A stretch of 33,628 nucleotides of DNA from Actinomycetes bacterium (GTDB taxonomy: Bacteria; Actinomycetota; Acidimicrobiia; Acidimicrobiales; RAAP-2): NCBI GenBank assembly GCA_021799615.1, contig JAJZAC010000020.1, positions 1 through 33,628 of the forward strand, written 5' to 3'. This document shows, in pieces, positions 1-7,828 of the stretch (the first letter of the stretch is position 1; every line of letters begins with the position of its first letter). The notes under the pieces are model-generated. The model searched no databases, was not told the DNA's origin, and worked only from the letters and a program-made list of their open reading frames with translations. Both the position numbers and the translations under genes were made by a program.

Positions 1-575
1 CCGCCCGCGGCCGCGGCGCTGGCTCCCGCTCCGCCGCCGCCGCCGTGACCGCCGGAGAGCAGCGGGCACGTGGACTCACCGCCGCCGCCGCCACCGCCCG
101 CTACGGCGAGCACGCTCGATGCCGGCGTGGCCGCGGTGCACGTGGTGCCGGCGCACAGCGCGCTGGCCGCCCCCCCGCCTCCGCCGCCACCGCCGCCGTT
201 CCCGCCGACGCCGAAGCCGTGGCCGCCCGATCCGGTTCCCGTACCGCTGCCGGCGCACCCGAGCACCAGGGTGAGGGGTTCACCGGACGTCACGGGGATG
301 GTGGCGGTGAGGACGCCCCCGCCCCCGCCGTCGCCCGGTGTGCCCGAGAGGAGGGAGCCCCGCCCGCTGGCTCCCGACCCGCCCGACAGGGTCAGGGTGA
401 CGGCGGTGGCGTCGGCCGGCGCGTTCAGCGCCTCCGGCGTGCCGCACCCGGTCGGGCCGTGAACGGTGACGCTGAGGGTGGCGGCGGCGGCCGGTGCCGC
501 CGGGACGACGGCGATGGCCGCGCCGACGACCAACGCCAGCGCGGCGCCAGGCGCCAACAGGTGGGACTTGCGCAT
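1..575 (-). CDS. Secreted glycine-rich protein, C-terminus cut off by window edge
   Basis: Reading leftwards from ATG 573-575, the frame stays open to base 1 (191 codons). It begins MRKSHLLAPGAALALVVGAA and has a classic signal peptide: basic start, hydrophobic core, cleavage probably after an Ala-rich stretch near residue 33. The mature part is dominated by Gly runs with Ser, Thr and Ala, plus scattered cysteines (for example GPTGCG near residue 47 and LCAGTTCTA further on), which could form disulfides outside the cell. A purine-rich GGGGAGAG about 8 nt upstream is a good ribosome binding site. Composition resembles exported glycine-rich domain proteins of Actinobacteria, but I recognise no catalytic domain and assign no function. 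It is transcribed divergently from obg across a 234 bp gap. The frame and signal peptide are clear; the role is unknown. Confidence 0.75.
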   Translation of the reverse strand, partial: MRKSHLLAPGAALALVVGAAIAVVPAAPAAAATLSVTVHGPTGCGTPEALNAPADATAVTLTLSGGSGASGRGSLLSGTPGDGGGGGVLTATIPVTSGEPLTLVLGCAGSGTGTGSGGHGFGVGGNGGGGGGGGGAASALCAGTTCTAATPASSVLAVAGGGGGGGESTCPLLSGGHGGGGGAGASAAAAG

Positions 576-751
576 CGAGACTCTCCCCGTGTGAACGGAC
601 TGGAGCGGTCGCGCGCCCCGGTCACCCGGGAGTTGTACCACGGTCGGCACCCACGGGGAAGTGCAGAGAACGGGTGACCGGGCCAGATCGGGCGTGCCGC
701 CACTCGGCGTGCTCGAGGGTGTACCTCGCGTGGGGATCCGGGCGTCGGCCC

Positions 752-781
752 CACCCGGGTCCGGACCGCGACCACCGGGTG
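752..781. terminator. GC-rich hairpin upstream of obg promoter
   Basis: CACCCGG at 752-758 pairs exactly with CCGGGTG at 775-781. The loop contains the small palindrome GTCCGGAC. No T-run follows. It lies 16 bp before the obg -10 hexamer in the 576-809 gap, so it could be a terminator insulating the gene or an operator. Nothing else is obvious in that gap apart from the obg promoter and the ribosome binding site of the minus-strand gene. Confidence 0.3.
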
Positions 782-797
782 CCCGAGGGGCGGCCGG

Positions 798-809
798 TAG
801 GATCGGGCG
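798..809 (+). promoter_or_regulatory. Leaderless promoter -10 of obg
   Basis: TAGGAT at 798-803 is followed by exactly 6 nt and then the obg ATG at 810. In actinobacteria a TAnnnT element 6-7 nt before the transcription start is standard, so transcription should begin at or next to the A of ATG. There is no Shine-Dalgarno in between. The same geometry recurs at six other genes in this window. Confidence 0.7.
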
Positions 810-2108
810 ATGTCCTCGTTCGTCGACGAAGCCCAGCTCCACGCCAAGGCGGGCGACGGCGGCGCCGGATCGGTCGCCTTCCGGCGCGAGGCACATGTCG
901 ACCGGGGGGGGCCCGACGGCGGCGACGGTGGCGGCGGTGGCGACGTCTGGCTGGTGGCGTCGACGAACGTCTCCTCGCTCCTCGGCTTCCGCGACCACCC
1001 GCACCGGCGGGCCGGCGACGGCACCCACGGAGGGGGGAAGAAGCGCCACGGCGCACGCGGCGCCGACCTGGAGGTGCCGGTCCCCGTGGGCACCCGGGTC
1101 CGGGACCGCGACGGCGAGGTCGTGGCCGACCTGGCGTCGCCCGGCGACCGTTGGCTGGCCGCCGCCGGCGGTCGGGGCGGCCGGGGCAACGCCCGGTTTC
1201 TCTCCAACCGCCGCCGAGCGCCGTCCTTCGCCGAGCAGGGCGAGCCCGGGGAGGAGCACTGGTACGGCCTGGACCTGGCGCTGGTGGCCGACGTGGCCCT
1301 GGTCGGCTTTCCCAACGTCGGCAAGAGCACCCTCATCTCCCGCATCTCCGCCGCCCGGCCGAAGATCGCCGACTACCCGTTCACCACCCTCGAGCCGAAC
1401 CTCGGGGTGGTCCGGGTCGGCGCCACCGACCTGGTGGTGGCCGACGTTCCGGGCCTGGTCGAAGGGGCGGCCGAAGGGCGGGGACTCGGTCATCGCTTCC
1501 TCCGCCACGTCACCCGGGCCCGTGTGCTCGTCGTCCTCCTGGACCTGTCGCCGGCCTCGCCGCTCCCGCCGGGGGAGCAGGAACGCATCCTCCTGTCCGA
1601 ATTGGGGCGCTACGAGCCGGCGCTCCTCGAACGTCCCCGGCTGGTGGTCGGCTCCAAGGCCGACGTGGCCGAACGGGAGGCGGGCCGGGAGCCAGCGCCC
1701 GTCGCCCTGGAGATCTCGTCGGTGACGGGCCGAGGCATCGACGATCTGGTCGGCGCCCTGGCGACGCACGTGCGCGCCGCCCGCGAGGCCGTGCCCGGTC
1801 CGTCGCAGGGCACGGTGCTCCACCGGCCGGAGCCCGACGGGTTCGTCGTGGTCGCCTCGGGCCCTGGCCGCTTCGAGGTGACCGGGCGCTCGGCCCGGCG
1901 TGCCGTGGCCGTGAGCGACCTCACCTCCGACGAGGCGGCGTCGTTCGTCGCAGCCCGGCTGGCCCGCCTCGGCGTGGACCGCGCCCTGTCCCGCGCCGGG
2001 GCACGCGACGGTGACCTCGTCACCATCGGCGACCTGTCCTTCACCTGGTACCGGGACCAAGCCGAGTACACCGGTACCCCCGCCGCCCGCAGGCGGCACC
2101 GGGCGTGA
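810..2108 (+). CDS. obg: Obg-family GTPase (CgtA)
   Basis: Essential ribosome-associated GTPase acting in 50S assembly and stress/cell-cycle control in the cytoplasm. The 432 residues show the three Obg domains: a glycine-rich Obg fold (about 1-160, with repeated GG turns), the G domain, and a C-terminal OCT-type domain (about 330-410). G1 is GFPNVGKST at about 166-174. G2 lies in the YPFTTLEPNLG stretch. G3 is DVPGL and G5 is SSVTG. The G4 motif reads SKAD rather than the usual NKxD, a mild departure in the base-specificity loop. The start is fixed by an ATG exactly 6 nt after a TAGGAT hexamer. The stop overlaps the proB GTG by 4 bp, so the two are probably translationally coupled. The usual neighbours rplU-rpmA are not seen; a glycine-rich secreted protein lies upstream instead. 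Confidence 0.97.
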   Translation: MSSFVDEAQLHAKAGDGGAGSVAFRREAHVDRGGPDGGDGGGGGDVWLVASTNVSSLLGFRDHPHRRAGDGTHGGGKKRHGARGADLEVPVPVGTRVRDRDGEVVADLASPGDRWLAAAGGRGGRGNARFLSNRRRAPSFAEQGEPGEEHWYGLDLALVADVALVGFPNVGKSTLISRISAARPKIADYPFTTLEPNLGVVRVGATDLVVADVPGLVEGAAEGRGLGHRFLRHVTRARVLVVLLDLSPASPLPPGEQERILLSELGRYEPALLERPRLVVGSKADVAEREAGREPAPVALEISSVTGRGIDDLVGALATHVRAAREAVPGPSQGTVLHRPEPDGFVVVASGPGRFEVTGRSARRAVAVSDLTSDEAASFVAARLARLGVDRALSRAGARDGDLVTIGDLSFTWYRDQAEYTGTPAARRRHRA

Positions 2109-3229
2109 CGTCCGGGGCGGCCCTCCGGCCGCGCCGGGTGGTGGTGAAGGTCGGATCGTCGTCGGTGACGGCGCCGGGCGGCGAGGTGGACGCCGACACC
2201 ATCGGCCGGCTGGCGGCGGACGTCGCCGCCGTCGTCGCCGCCGGCTCGACGGCGGTGGTGGTCACCTCGGGTGCGATCGCCGCCGGTTGGTCCAGCCTGG
2301 CACCGGGCGCTCCCCGTCCCGGCGACCCCGCCACCCTGCAGGCGGTGGCGTCCCTGGGCCAGCACCGCTTGATGAGCGAGTGGCACGGTGCGTTCGCGGC
2401 GGCCGGCCTGCTGGCCGGGCAGGTGCTCCTGGCGCCGCTCGACTTCGTTCACCGGAACCAGTACGTGCACGCCCGCCGGGCCCTGGCCAGGCTGCTGGAG
2501 CTCGGGGTGGTGCCGGTGGTGAACGAGAACGACGTGGTGGCCGACGAGGAGATCCGCTTCGGCGACAACGACCGCCTCGCCGCCCTGGTGGCCCACCTGG
2601 TCGACGCCGACCTGCTCGTGCTGCTCACCGACACCGCCGGTCTGTTCACCGGCGACCCCCGGCGCACGGCCGGCGCCGCCCTGATCGAGGAGGTGACGGA
2701 GATCGACGGGGAGCTCGAACGGATCGCCGGTGGGGCGGGGAGCGAGGTGGGGAGTGGCGGCATGGCCTCCAAGCTGGCGGCGGCCAAGATCGCCACCTGG
2801 TCGGGTGTCGAGACGGTGATCGCCGACGCCGCCCGCCCGGGTGTGGTCGGCGAGGCGGTGGCCGGCCAGCGCGGGATCGGTACCCGGTTCCGCCCCCGCC
2901 CCCGCCGCATGGCCGCCCGGAAGCTGTGGATCGCCTTCGCCGTCGGGCCGTCGGGCACCGTGGAGGTCGACGACGGGGCCCGCCGGGCACTGGTCGAGCG
3001 GGGAACGTCGCTGCTGGCGGCGGGGGTGGTCGGCGTCCGTGGCGAGTTCGGCCCGGACGACGCCGTGGACGTCGCCACGCCGGGTGGGCCCGTCTTCGCC
3101 CGTGGACTGGTCCGCTACGGGGCTGACCGCCTGGCCGGCGGGGCGGACCGCCGGGCGGGCGAGGGCCCCGGCGACGCGCCGTCCGTCGTCATCCACCGGG
3201 ACGACCTGGTGATCCTGTCCGGCCTGTGA
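2105..3229 (+). CDS. proB: Glutamate 5-kinase
   Basis: Catalyses ATP-dependent phosphorylation of L-glutamate to gamma-glutamyl phosphate, the first and usually feedback-inhibited step of proline synthesis. The 374 residues start with the amino-acid kinase fold: VVKVGSS nucleotide loop near residue 13, TSGAIAAG, then NENDVVADEEIRFGDND for glutamate binding, TDTAGLFTGDPR, and GSGGMASKLAAA. Residues from about 278 to the end form the PUA domain typical of full-length ProB. The GTG start overlaps the obg stop by 4 bp (GTGA), which decides it over downstream alternatives. proA follows 49 bp later under what looks like its own promoter, so the pathway pair may be transcribed both together and separately. 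Confidence 0.97.
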   Translation: MTSGAALRPRRVVVKVGSSSVTAPGGEVDADTIGRLAADVAAVVAAGSTAVVVTSGAIAAGWSSLAPGAPRPGDPATLQAVASLGQHRLMSEWHGAFAAAGLLAGQVLLAPLDFVHRNQYVHARRALARLLELGVVPVVNENDVVADEEIRFGDNDRLAALVAHLVDADLLVLLTDTAGLFTGDPRRTAGAALIEEVTEIDGELERIAGGAGSEVGSGGMASKLAAAKIATWSGVETVIADAARPGVVGEAVAGQRGIGTRFRPRPRRMAARKLWIAFAVGPSGTVEVDDGARRALVERGTSLLAAGVVGVRGEFGPDDAVDVATPGGPVFARGLVRYGADRLAGGADRRAGEGPGDAPSVVIHRDDLVILSGL

Positions 3230-3244
3230 GCGCGCCACCCAGGT

Positions 3245-3262
3245 CCGGGCGCCGGGGCCCGG
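3245..3262. terminator. Possible proB terminator hairpin
   Basis: CCGGGC (3245-3250) and GCCCGG (3257-3262) form a 6 bp GC stem with a 6 nt loop, 16 nt after the proB stop and just before the proA -10 element. No T-run follows, so termination strength is uncertain. Confidence 0.3.
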
Positions 3263-3266
3263 GCGG

Positions 3267-3278
3267 TACGCTACCGGC
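3267..3278 (+). promoter_or_regulatory. Leaderless promoter -10 of proA
   Basis: TACGCT at 3267-3272 is followed by 6 nt and the proA GTG at 3279. Spacing is identical to the obg element. It implies a proA transcript starting at the GTG and independent of obg-proB. Confidence 0.65.
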
Positions 3279-4568
3279 GTGACGACTCGGGCCGAGACCA
3301 CCGCGCACCGTGGCGGACCCTCGCCCACCGGGCAGCTCGCACTGCTCGGCGCCGCGGCCACGGCGGCGGCGCCGGCCGTGGCCCGGTCCTCCTCCCTGGT
3401 GCGCGACCAGGCGCTGCGCCTGGCCGGCGACCTGCTCGAGGCCGACGCCGCCGCCATCCTCGAGGCGAACGGCCGCGACCTCGAGCGTGCTTCGGCCTCG
3501 GGCCTCGATGCCACCGCGCTGGACCGGCTCACGCTCAGCGACGCGCGTCTCGCCGCCATGGCCGCCGGACTGCGGCAGGTCGCCCAGCTACCCGATCCGG
3601 TGGGCCAGGTGGTCGACGGGTGGGTGCGGCCGAACGGATTGCGGGTGCGCCGGGTCCGTGTGCCGCTCGGCGTGGTGGGCGTCATCTACGAGAACCGCCC
3701 CAACGTCACCAGCGACGCCGCCGGCCTGTGCCTGAAGGCAGGGAACGCCGTGCTCCTGCGGGGGTCGTCGTCGGCGTTGGCGTCGAACGTCGCCGTGGCC
3801 GAGCGGCTCCGGGCCGCGCTGGCCCACGTCGGCCTTCCCCCTGGTGCCGTGGGATTGGTGACCGAGACCGACCGTGAGACGGCAGTGGCGTTCATGCAGC
3901 TGCGGGGTGTCATCGACTGCCTGGTTCCCCGGGGGGGCTCGGATCTCATCGCCACCGTCCGCGACCATGCCACCGTCCCCTACGTCGAGGACGGTGACGG
4001 TAACTGCCACGTGTACGTGGACCGCGCCGCCGACTTGGAGATGGCCGAGCACATCGTGGTCAACGCCAAGACGCAGCGCCCTGGCGTCTGCAACGCGGCG
4101 GAGACCCTGCTCGTCCACCGGGACGTCGCCGACGCGTTCCTGCCCCGCATCGCCGCCGCCCTGGCCGGCGTCGAGCTGGTGGGCGACGAACGGGCACGGG
4201 CGGTGGTCCCCACCATGGGCCCGGCCACCACGGCCGACTTCGCCACCGAGTTCCTCCGCCTGCGCCTGGCCGTGGGCGTGGTCGACGACGTGGGTGCCGC
4301 CATCGACCACATCGCCCGCTTCGGCACCGGGCATTCGGAGGCCATCGTGACCATGGACCTGCCCACCGCCACCCGGTTCACCACGGAGGTGGACGCCGCC
4401 GCCGTGCTCGTGAACGCGTCGACCCGCTTCGTCGACGGCGAGGAGCTCGGCCTCGGCGCCGAGATCGGCATCTCCACCCAGAAGTTGCACGCACGGGGGC
4501 CCATGGGCCTGACCGCGCTGACGAGCGTCCGGTTCGTCATCGAGGGCGACGGCCAGGTGCGCCGGTGA
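3279..4568 (+). CDS. proA: Gamma-glutamyl phosphate reductase
   Basis: NADPH-dependent reduction of gamma-glutamyl phosphate to glutamate semialdehyde, the second step of proline synthesis after ProB. The 429-residue protein has the aldehyde-dehydrogenase-like fold. Visible motifs include VPLGVVGVIYENRPNVT near 129, the GNAVLLRGSS segment near 155, VPRGGSDLI, and the catalytic loop NAKTQRPGVCNAAETLL with the nucleophilic cysteine at about 271. The C-terminal GAEIGISTQKLHARGPMGL stretch is characteristic. The GTG start sits exactly 6 nt after a TACGCT -10 element. Its TGA overlaps the GTG of the following AAA ATPase gene, so proA opens a four-gene chain running to 7828. Confidence 0.97.
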   Translation: MTTRAETTAHRGGPSPTGQLALLGAAATAAAPAVARSSSLVRDQALRLAGDLLEADAAAILEANGRDLERASASGLDATALDRLTLSDARLAAMAAGLRQVAQLPDPVGQVVDGWVRPNGLRVRRVRVPLGVVGVIYENRPNVTSDAAGLCLKAGNAVLLRGSSSALASNVAVAERLRAALAHVGLPPGAVGLVTETDRETAVAFMQLRGVIDCLVPRGGSDLIATVRDHATVPYVEDGDGNCHVYVDRAADLEMAEHIVVNAKTQRPGVCNAAETLLVHRDVADAFLPRIAAALAGVELVGDERARAVVPTMGPATTADFATEFLRLRLAVGVVDDVGAAIDHIARFGTGHSEAIVTMDLPTATRFTTEVDAAAVLVNASTRFVDGEELGLGAEIGISTQKLHARGPMGLTALTSVRFVIEGDGQVRR

Positions 4569-5482
4569 GCGCGGCCGGGCCCGGGGTGACAACCGGGTTC
4601 CCCGAGGCGGGTCCGCCCCGCTTCGGCTCCATCGCCGAGGTGCGCACCGGGCTGGCCGGCATCGACTACCTGGCCGACGAGGGCATCGCCGGCGTCGTCT
4701 ACCTCGCCGACCGGCTGGCCAAGCCCGTCCTGGTCGAGGGGCCGGCCGGGACCGGTAAGACCGAGCTGGCCAAGTCGGTGGCCCGGCTGACGGGCAGCCG
4801 GCTGATCCGGCTCCAGTGCTACGAGGGGCTGGACGAGTCGAAGGCCCTGTACGAGTGGAACTACAAGAAGCAGCTCCTGCGCATCCAGGCCGAGGGAGGT
4901 CGCCAGTGGCAGGACCTGGAGGAGGACATCTTCTCCGAGGCGTTCCTGCTGCCCCGCCCCCTGCTCGAGGCCATCCGCTCGCCCGATCCGGTGGTGCTGC
5001 TGATCGACGAGGTCGACCGGGTCGAGCTCGAGACGGAGGCCCTGCTGCTCGAGATCCTCTCGGAGTACCAGGTGTCCATCCCCGAGCTCGGGACGGTGCG
5101 GGCCACGCAGATCCCGCTCGTCTTCCTCACCTCGAACAACACGCGCGAGCTGTCGGAGGCGCTGAAGCGGCGTTGCCTCTACCTCCACCTGGACTACCCG
5201 GACGTGGAGCGGGAGCGGGCCATCGTGCTGGCGCGGGTGCCGGGCATCGGGCCCGACCTGGCCGACCAGATCGCCAGGATCGTCCGGTCGATCCGGTCGC
5301 TCGAGCTGAAGAAGAGCCCGTCGGTGTCCGAGACGCTCGACTGGGCCCGCACCCTGGTCGTGCTGGGCGTCGAGTCGATCGATGCCGACATCGCCCGCGA
5401 CACGCTCCACATCCTGTTGAAGTACCGGACGGACATCGAGCGCGCCGCCAAGGAGCTGGCCGACGGTGGCACCGGGACCTGA
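4565..5482 (+). CDS. MoxR/CoxD-type AAA+ ATPase
   Basis: AAA+ chaperone-like ATPase of the MoxR family, thought to remodel or activate partner proteins together with VWA-domain proteins. The 305 residues contain Walker A GPAGTGKTE (about 59-67), Walker B VLLIDEVDR (about 143-151), a sensor-1 segment FLTSNNTRELSEALKRR and the arginine-finger area. The segments LQCYEGLDESKALYEWNYKKQ and EVDRVELETEALLLE are typical of the subgroup found with CoxE. The GTG start overlaps the proA stop by 4 bp. The VWA protein gene begins 17 bp before this gene ends, a tight pairing that supports a joint function. No carbon monoxide dehydrogenase genes are nearby, so the target is unknown; the name CoxD would over-state what is seen. 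Confidence 0.93.
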   Translation: MSAAGPGVTTGFPEAGPPRFGSIAEVRTGLAGIDYLADEGIAGVVYLADRLAKPVLVEGPAGTGKTELAKSVARLTGSRLIRLQCYEGLDESKALYEWNYKKQLLRIQAEGGRQWQDLEEDIFSEAFLLPRPLLEAIRSPDPVVLLIDEVDRVELETEALLLEILSEYQVSIPELGTVRATQIPLVFLTSNNTRELSEALKRRCLYLHLDYPDVERERAIVLARVPGIGPDLADQIARIVRSIRSLELKKSPSVSETLDWARTLVVLGVESIDADIARDTLHILLKYRTDIERAAKELADGGTGT

Positions 5483-7049
5483 CGGGGCCGATCCGGCCGC
5501 CGGCCCCGGGGTCGCCGGCGAGGCATCGGAGGGATCGGCGATGCTGGCGGTGCTGGGCCGGTTCATCGGCGAGCTGCGGGCGGCGGGGATCCCGGTGTCG
5601 ATGACCGAGCACCTCGACGCCGTGGAGGTGCTGCGTCATGTTCCCCTGGAGGACCGGCCGGCGTTGAAGTCGGCCCTCGGTGCCGCCCTGGTCAAGTCCT
5701 CGTCCCACTGGCGTGCGTACGAGACCGCCTTCGAGGTGTACTTCGCCCTGCGGGGCGACCGGTACGGGATCGACGGCGAGCCGGAGGGGGAACCGGGCCG
5801 GGACGACGAGGCCGGCGGCGGCGCCGCTGGCGTCGGCGACGGCGGCCGCACGGGGCGCGGGCGGGGTTCAGGCGGTGGCGGCGGCCAGGGGATGACGGCC
5901 GAGGAACTGGCGGCCATGCTGCTCTCCGCCCTGACCAGCGGGGACGACTCCATGATGGCCGCCGTGGCCCGGCAGGCCGTGGCCCGCTACGCGGGCATGG
6001 AGCCGGGCCGGCCGGTGGGCGGGACCTACTACCTGTACCGCACCCTGCGGAACCTGGACCTCGACGCCGTCCTCGAGCAGCTGGTGGCGGGGCGCCGGTC
6101 CGGCGGGGGGGACGGGTCCGGCGGGGGGGACGGGTCCGGCGGGGGGGACGTCGAGCCTCCCGGCCAGCTCACCCCCCTGGAGGACCGGCTGCTGCGCGAC
6201 GAGTTCCGGGCTCGCATCGAGCGGTTGCGCCGGCAGATCGAGGACGAGATCCGGCGCCGGCTCGTGGCCGACCGCGGTAGCGAAGCCCTGGCCAAGTCGG
6301 TCCGGAAGCCGTTGCCCGAGGACATCGACGTGATGCACGCCACCCGTGACGAGCTGGTGGCCCTGCGCCGAGCCCTCCAGCCGCTGTCACGCAAGTTGGC
6401 CGTGCGCCTTGCCCGCAAGCGGCGCCACGGGCGACGGGGCCCCCTCGACTTCCGCAGCACGGTCCGCCACTCCCTGTCGACGGGGGGCGTCCCGGTCGAA
6501 CCCCGGTTCCGGTACCCGAGACCGGCGAAGCCCGAGATCGTGGTGATCGCCGACATCTCCGGCTCGGTGGCCTCGTTCGCCCGCTTCACCCTCCACCTCG
6601 TCCATGCCATCAGCTCGCAGTTCTCCAAGGTCCGCAGCTTCGTGTTCATCGACGGGATCGACGAGGTGACCCGGTTCTTCGAGCACGCCGAGGACCCGGC
6701 CGACGCCGTCCACCGGATCAACACCGAGGCCGACGTGGTCTGGGTCGACGGGCACTCCGACTACGGGCACGCGCTCACCGTGTTCCTCGAACGGTGGGGC
6801 GACGAGCTCACGCCCCGCACCAGCGTGTTGCTGCTGGGCGACGCCCGGAACAACTACCACGCCTCCCAGGCCTGGGTGGTGGGCGAGCTGGCCCGCCGGT
6901 CCCGCCACGTCTACTGGCTGAACCCCGAGCCGCGGGCCTACTGGAACTCGGGGGACTCGATCGTGGGGGAGTACGGCGCCCACTGCGAGGACGTGGTCGA
7001 GTGCCGGACCCTCCGCCAGCTCGAGCGTTTCGTCGGCGAGCTGGCGTGA
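5466..7049 (+). CDS. CoxE-like VWA-domain protein
   Basis: Partner of the upstream MoxR ATPase. The 527 residues start with a conserved alpha-helical region (about 25-100), followed by a Gly/Asp-rich linker, another helical part with a strongly charged segment (EDRLLRDEFRARIERLRRQIEDE), and a C-terminal von Willebrand A domain. The metal-ion site is visible: ADISGS at about 362-367, then HSDYGHAL, and LLLGDARNNYHA with the downstream Asp. A short in-frame tandem repeat encodes GGGDGS units around 6105-6150. The GTG at 5466 gives a 17 bp overlap with the ATPase gene. An internal ATG at 5541 (MLAVLGRFIGELRAAG) begins where the conserved part starts and is an alternative. The phosphatase gene overlaps its stop by 4 bp. 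Confidence 0.88.
   Translation: MAPGPDGADPAAGPGVAGEASEGSAMLAVLGRFIGELRAAGIPVSMTEHLDAVEVLRHVPLEDRPALKSALGAALVKSSSHWRAYETAFEVYFALRGDRYGIDGEPEGEPGRDDEAGGGAAGVGDGGRTGRGRGSGGGGGQGMTAEELAAMLLSALTSGDDSMMAAVARQAVARYAGMEPGRPVGGTYYLYRTLRNLDLDAVLEQLVAGRRSGGGDGSGGGDGSGGGDVEPPGQLTPLEDRLLRDEFRARIERLRRQIEDEIRRRLVADRGSEALAKSVRKPLPEDIDVMHATRDELVALRRALQPLSRKLAVRLARKRRHGRRGPLDFRSTVRHSLSTGGVPVEPRFRYPRPAKPEIVVIADISGSVASFARFTLHLVHAISSQFSKVRSFVFIDGIDEVTRFFEHAEDPADAVHRINTEADVVWVDGHSDYGHALTVFLERWGDELTPRTSVLLLGDARNNYHASQAWVVGELARRSRHVYWLNPEPRAYWNSGDSIVGEYGAHCEDVVECRTLRQLERFVGELA
6104..6151 (+). repeat. 18-bp tandem repeat inside the VWA gene
   Basis: About two and a half to three copies of an 18 bp unit (GGCGGGGGGGACGGGTCC) encode GGGDGS repeats in the linker between the helical and VWA domains. 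It stays in frame and probably changes length by slippage without breaking the gene. Confidence 0.75.
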
Positions 7050-7828
7050 CGGCGGAGCCGGGCCGGAGGACCGGTGGGTTCGACGGGCTGACCGGTGCCC
7101 CACCCGCCGGGATCCGGACGGTGTCGCCCGAGGGGGGACCGGCGGCCACCCGGCTGGTCCTGGTGCGCCACGGGGAGGCCGTCTGCAACACCAGCGGGGT
7201 GTGCGGGGGACTGCGGGGCTGCTCCGGCCTGACCGAGCGGGGCGCCGCCCAGGTCGCCCGCCTGCGCGACCGGCTGGCGGCCACCGGCGAACTGGCCGGC
7301 GCCGGCGCGCTCTACGCCAGCGTGCTTCCCCGCGCGATCGAGACGGCCGAGATCCTCCGGCCGGCACTGTCCGGGCCGCTCCGGCCGGCGCTCCCGGTGC
7401 GAACCGAGTGCGGCCTGTGCGAGCTGCACCCGGGCGAAGCCGACGGGCTCACCTGGGACGAGTTCGCGGCACGGTACGAGACGCCGGACTGGGACCGGGT
7501 GCCGGATGCGCCCCTGGCACCGGGAGCGGAGAGCTGGACGTCGTTCGTGGCGAGGGCGGCCGGGGCGCTGGCGGCAGCGGCCGGGCGCCACCCGGGCCAG
7601 CAGGTCGTGGTGGCCACCCACGCCGGGGTGATCGAGGCGTCGATGCTGGCGTTCCTACCCGTCGAGGGAGGGTTGGCCGGTGCCCGCCTCAAGCTGCGGA
7701 CCCGCCACGCGTCCCTCACCACCTGGGAGGTCGAGGACGGGCGGTGGCGACTGCTCGGCTACAACGACGATGCCCACGGTGCCGGGGTGGCAGGTCCAGT
7801 GGACCGCCGGGCCGGTCAGCAGGCGTAG
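7046..7828 (+). CDS. Histidine phosphatase (phosphoglycerate mutase-like)
   Basis: Member of the histidine phosphatase superfamily, forming a transient phosphohistidine. In the 260-residue frame the catalytic motif is LVRHGEAVCN (R41-H42-G43), and the second catalytic histidine is in VATHAGVIEA (H192). The catalytic-loop Glu is probably in the ELHPGEADGLTWDEF segment, as in phosphoglycerate mutase/cobC-like enzymes. Substrate cannot be told from sequence; related enzymes act on small phosphoesters. The GTG at 7046 overlaps the VWA stop by 4 bp and leaves about 34 poorly conserved residues before the domain. Its TAG stop lies inside the 3' end of the convergent minus-strand gene (13 bp overlap). 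It is the last gene of the proA-led chain. Confidence 0.88.
   Translation: MTAEPGRRTGGFDGLTGAPPAGIRTVSPEGGPAATRLVLVRHGEAVCNTSGVCGGLRGCSGLTERGAAQVARLRDRLAATGELAGAGALYASVLPRAIETAEILRPALSGPLRPALPVRTECGLCELHPGEADGLTWDEFAARYETPDWDRVPDAPLAPGAESWTSFVARAAGALAAAAGRHPGQQVVVATHAGVIEASMLAFLPVEGGLAGARLKLRTRHASLTTWEVEDGRWRLLGYNDDAHGAGVAGPVDRRAGQQA

Noticed and set aside
576-809. Search for a tRNA or riboswitch in this and the other gaps over 150 bp (17723-17955, 19724-19897, 30546-30722)
   Set aside because: No cloverleaf with a recognisable T-arm and no known riboswitch core was seen; only the promoters, hairpins and repeats listed.
1610-3685. Minus-strand open frame of 691 codons
   Set aside because: It runs antisense to obg, proB and the start of proA. 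It shows no recognisable motif and has the Arg/Gly/Pro/His-rich composition typical of antisense frames here.
4565-7049. Carbon monoxide dehydrogenase accessory genes coxD/coxE
   Set aside because: The domain pair is of that type, but no cox structural genes are present in the window, so the specific role is not claimed.
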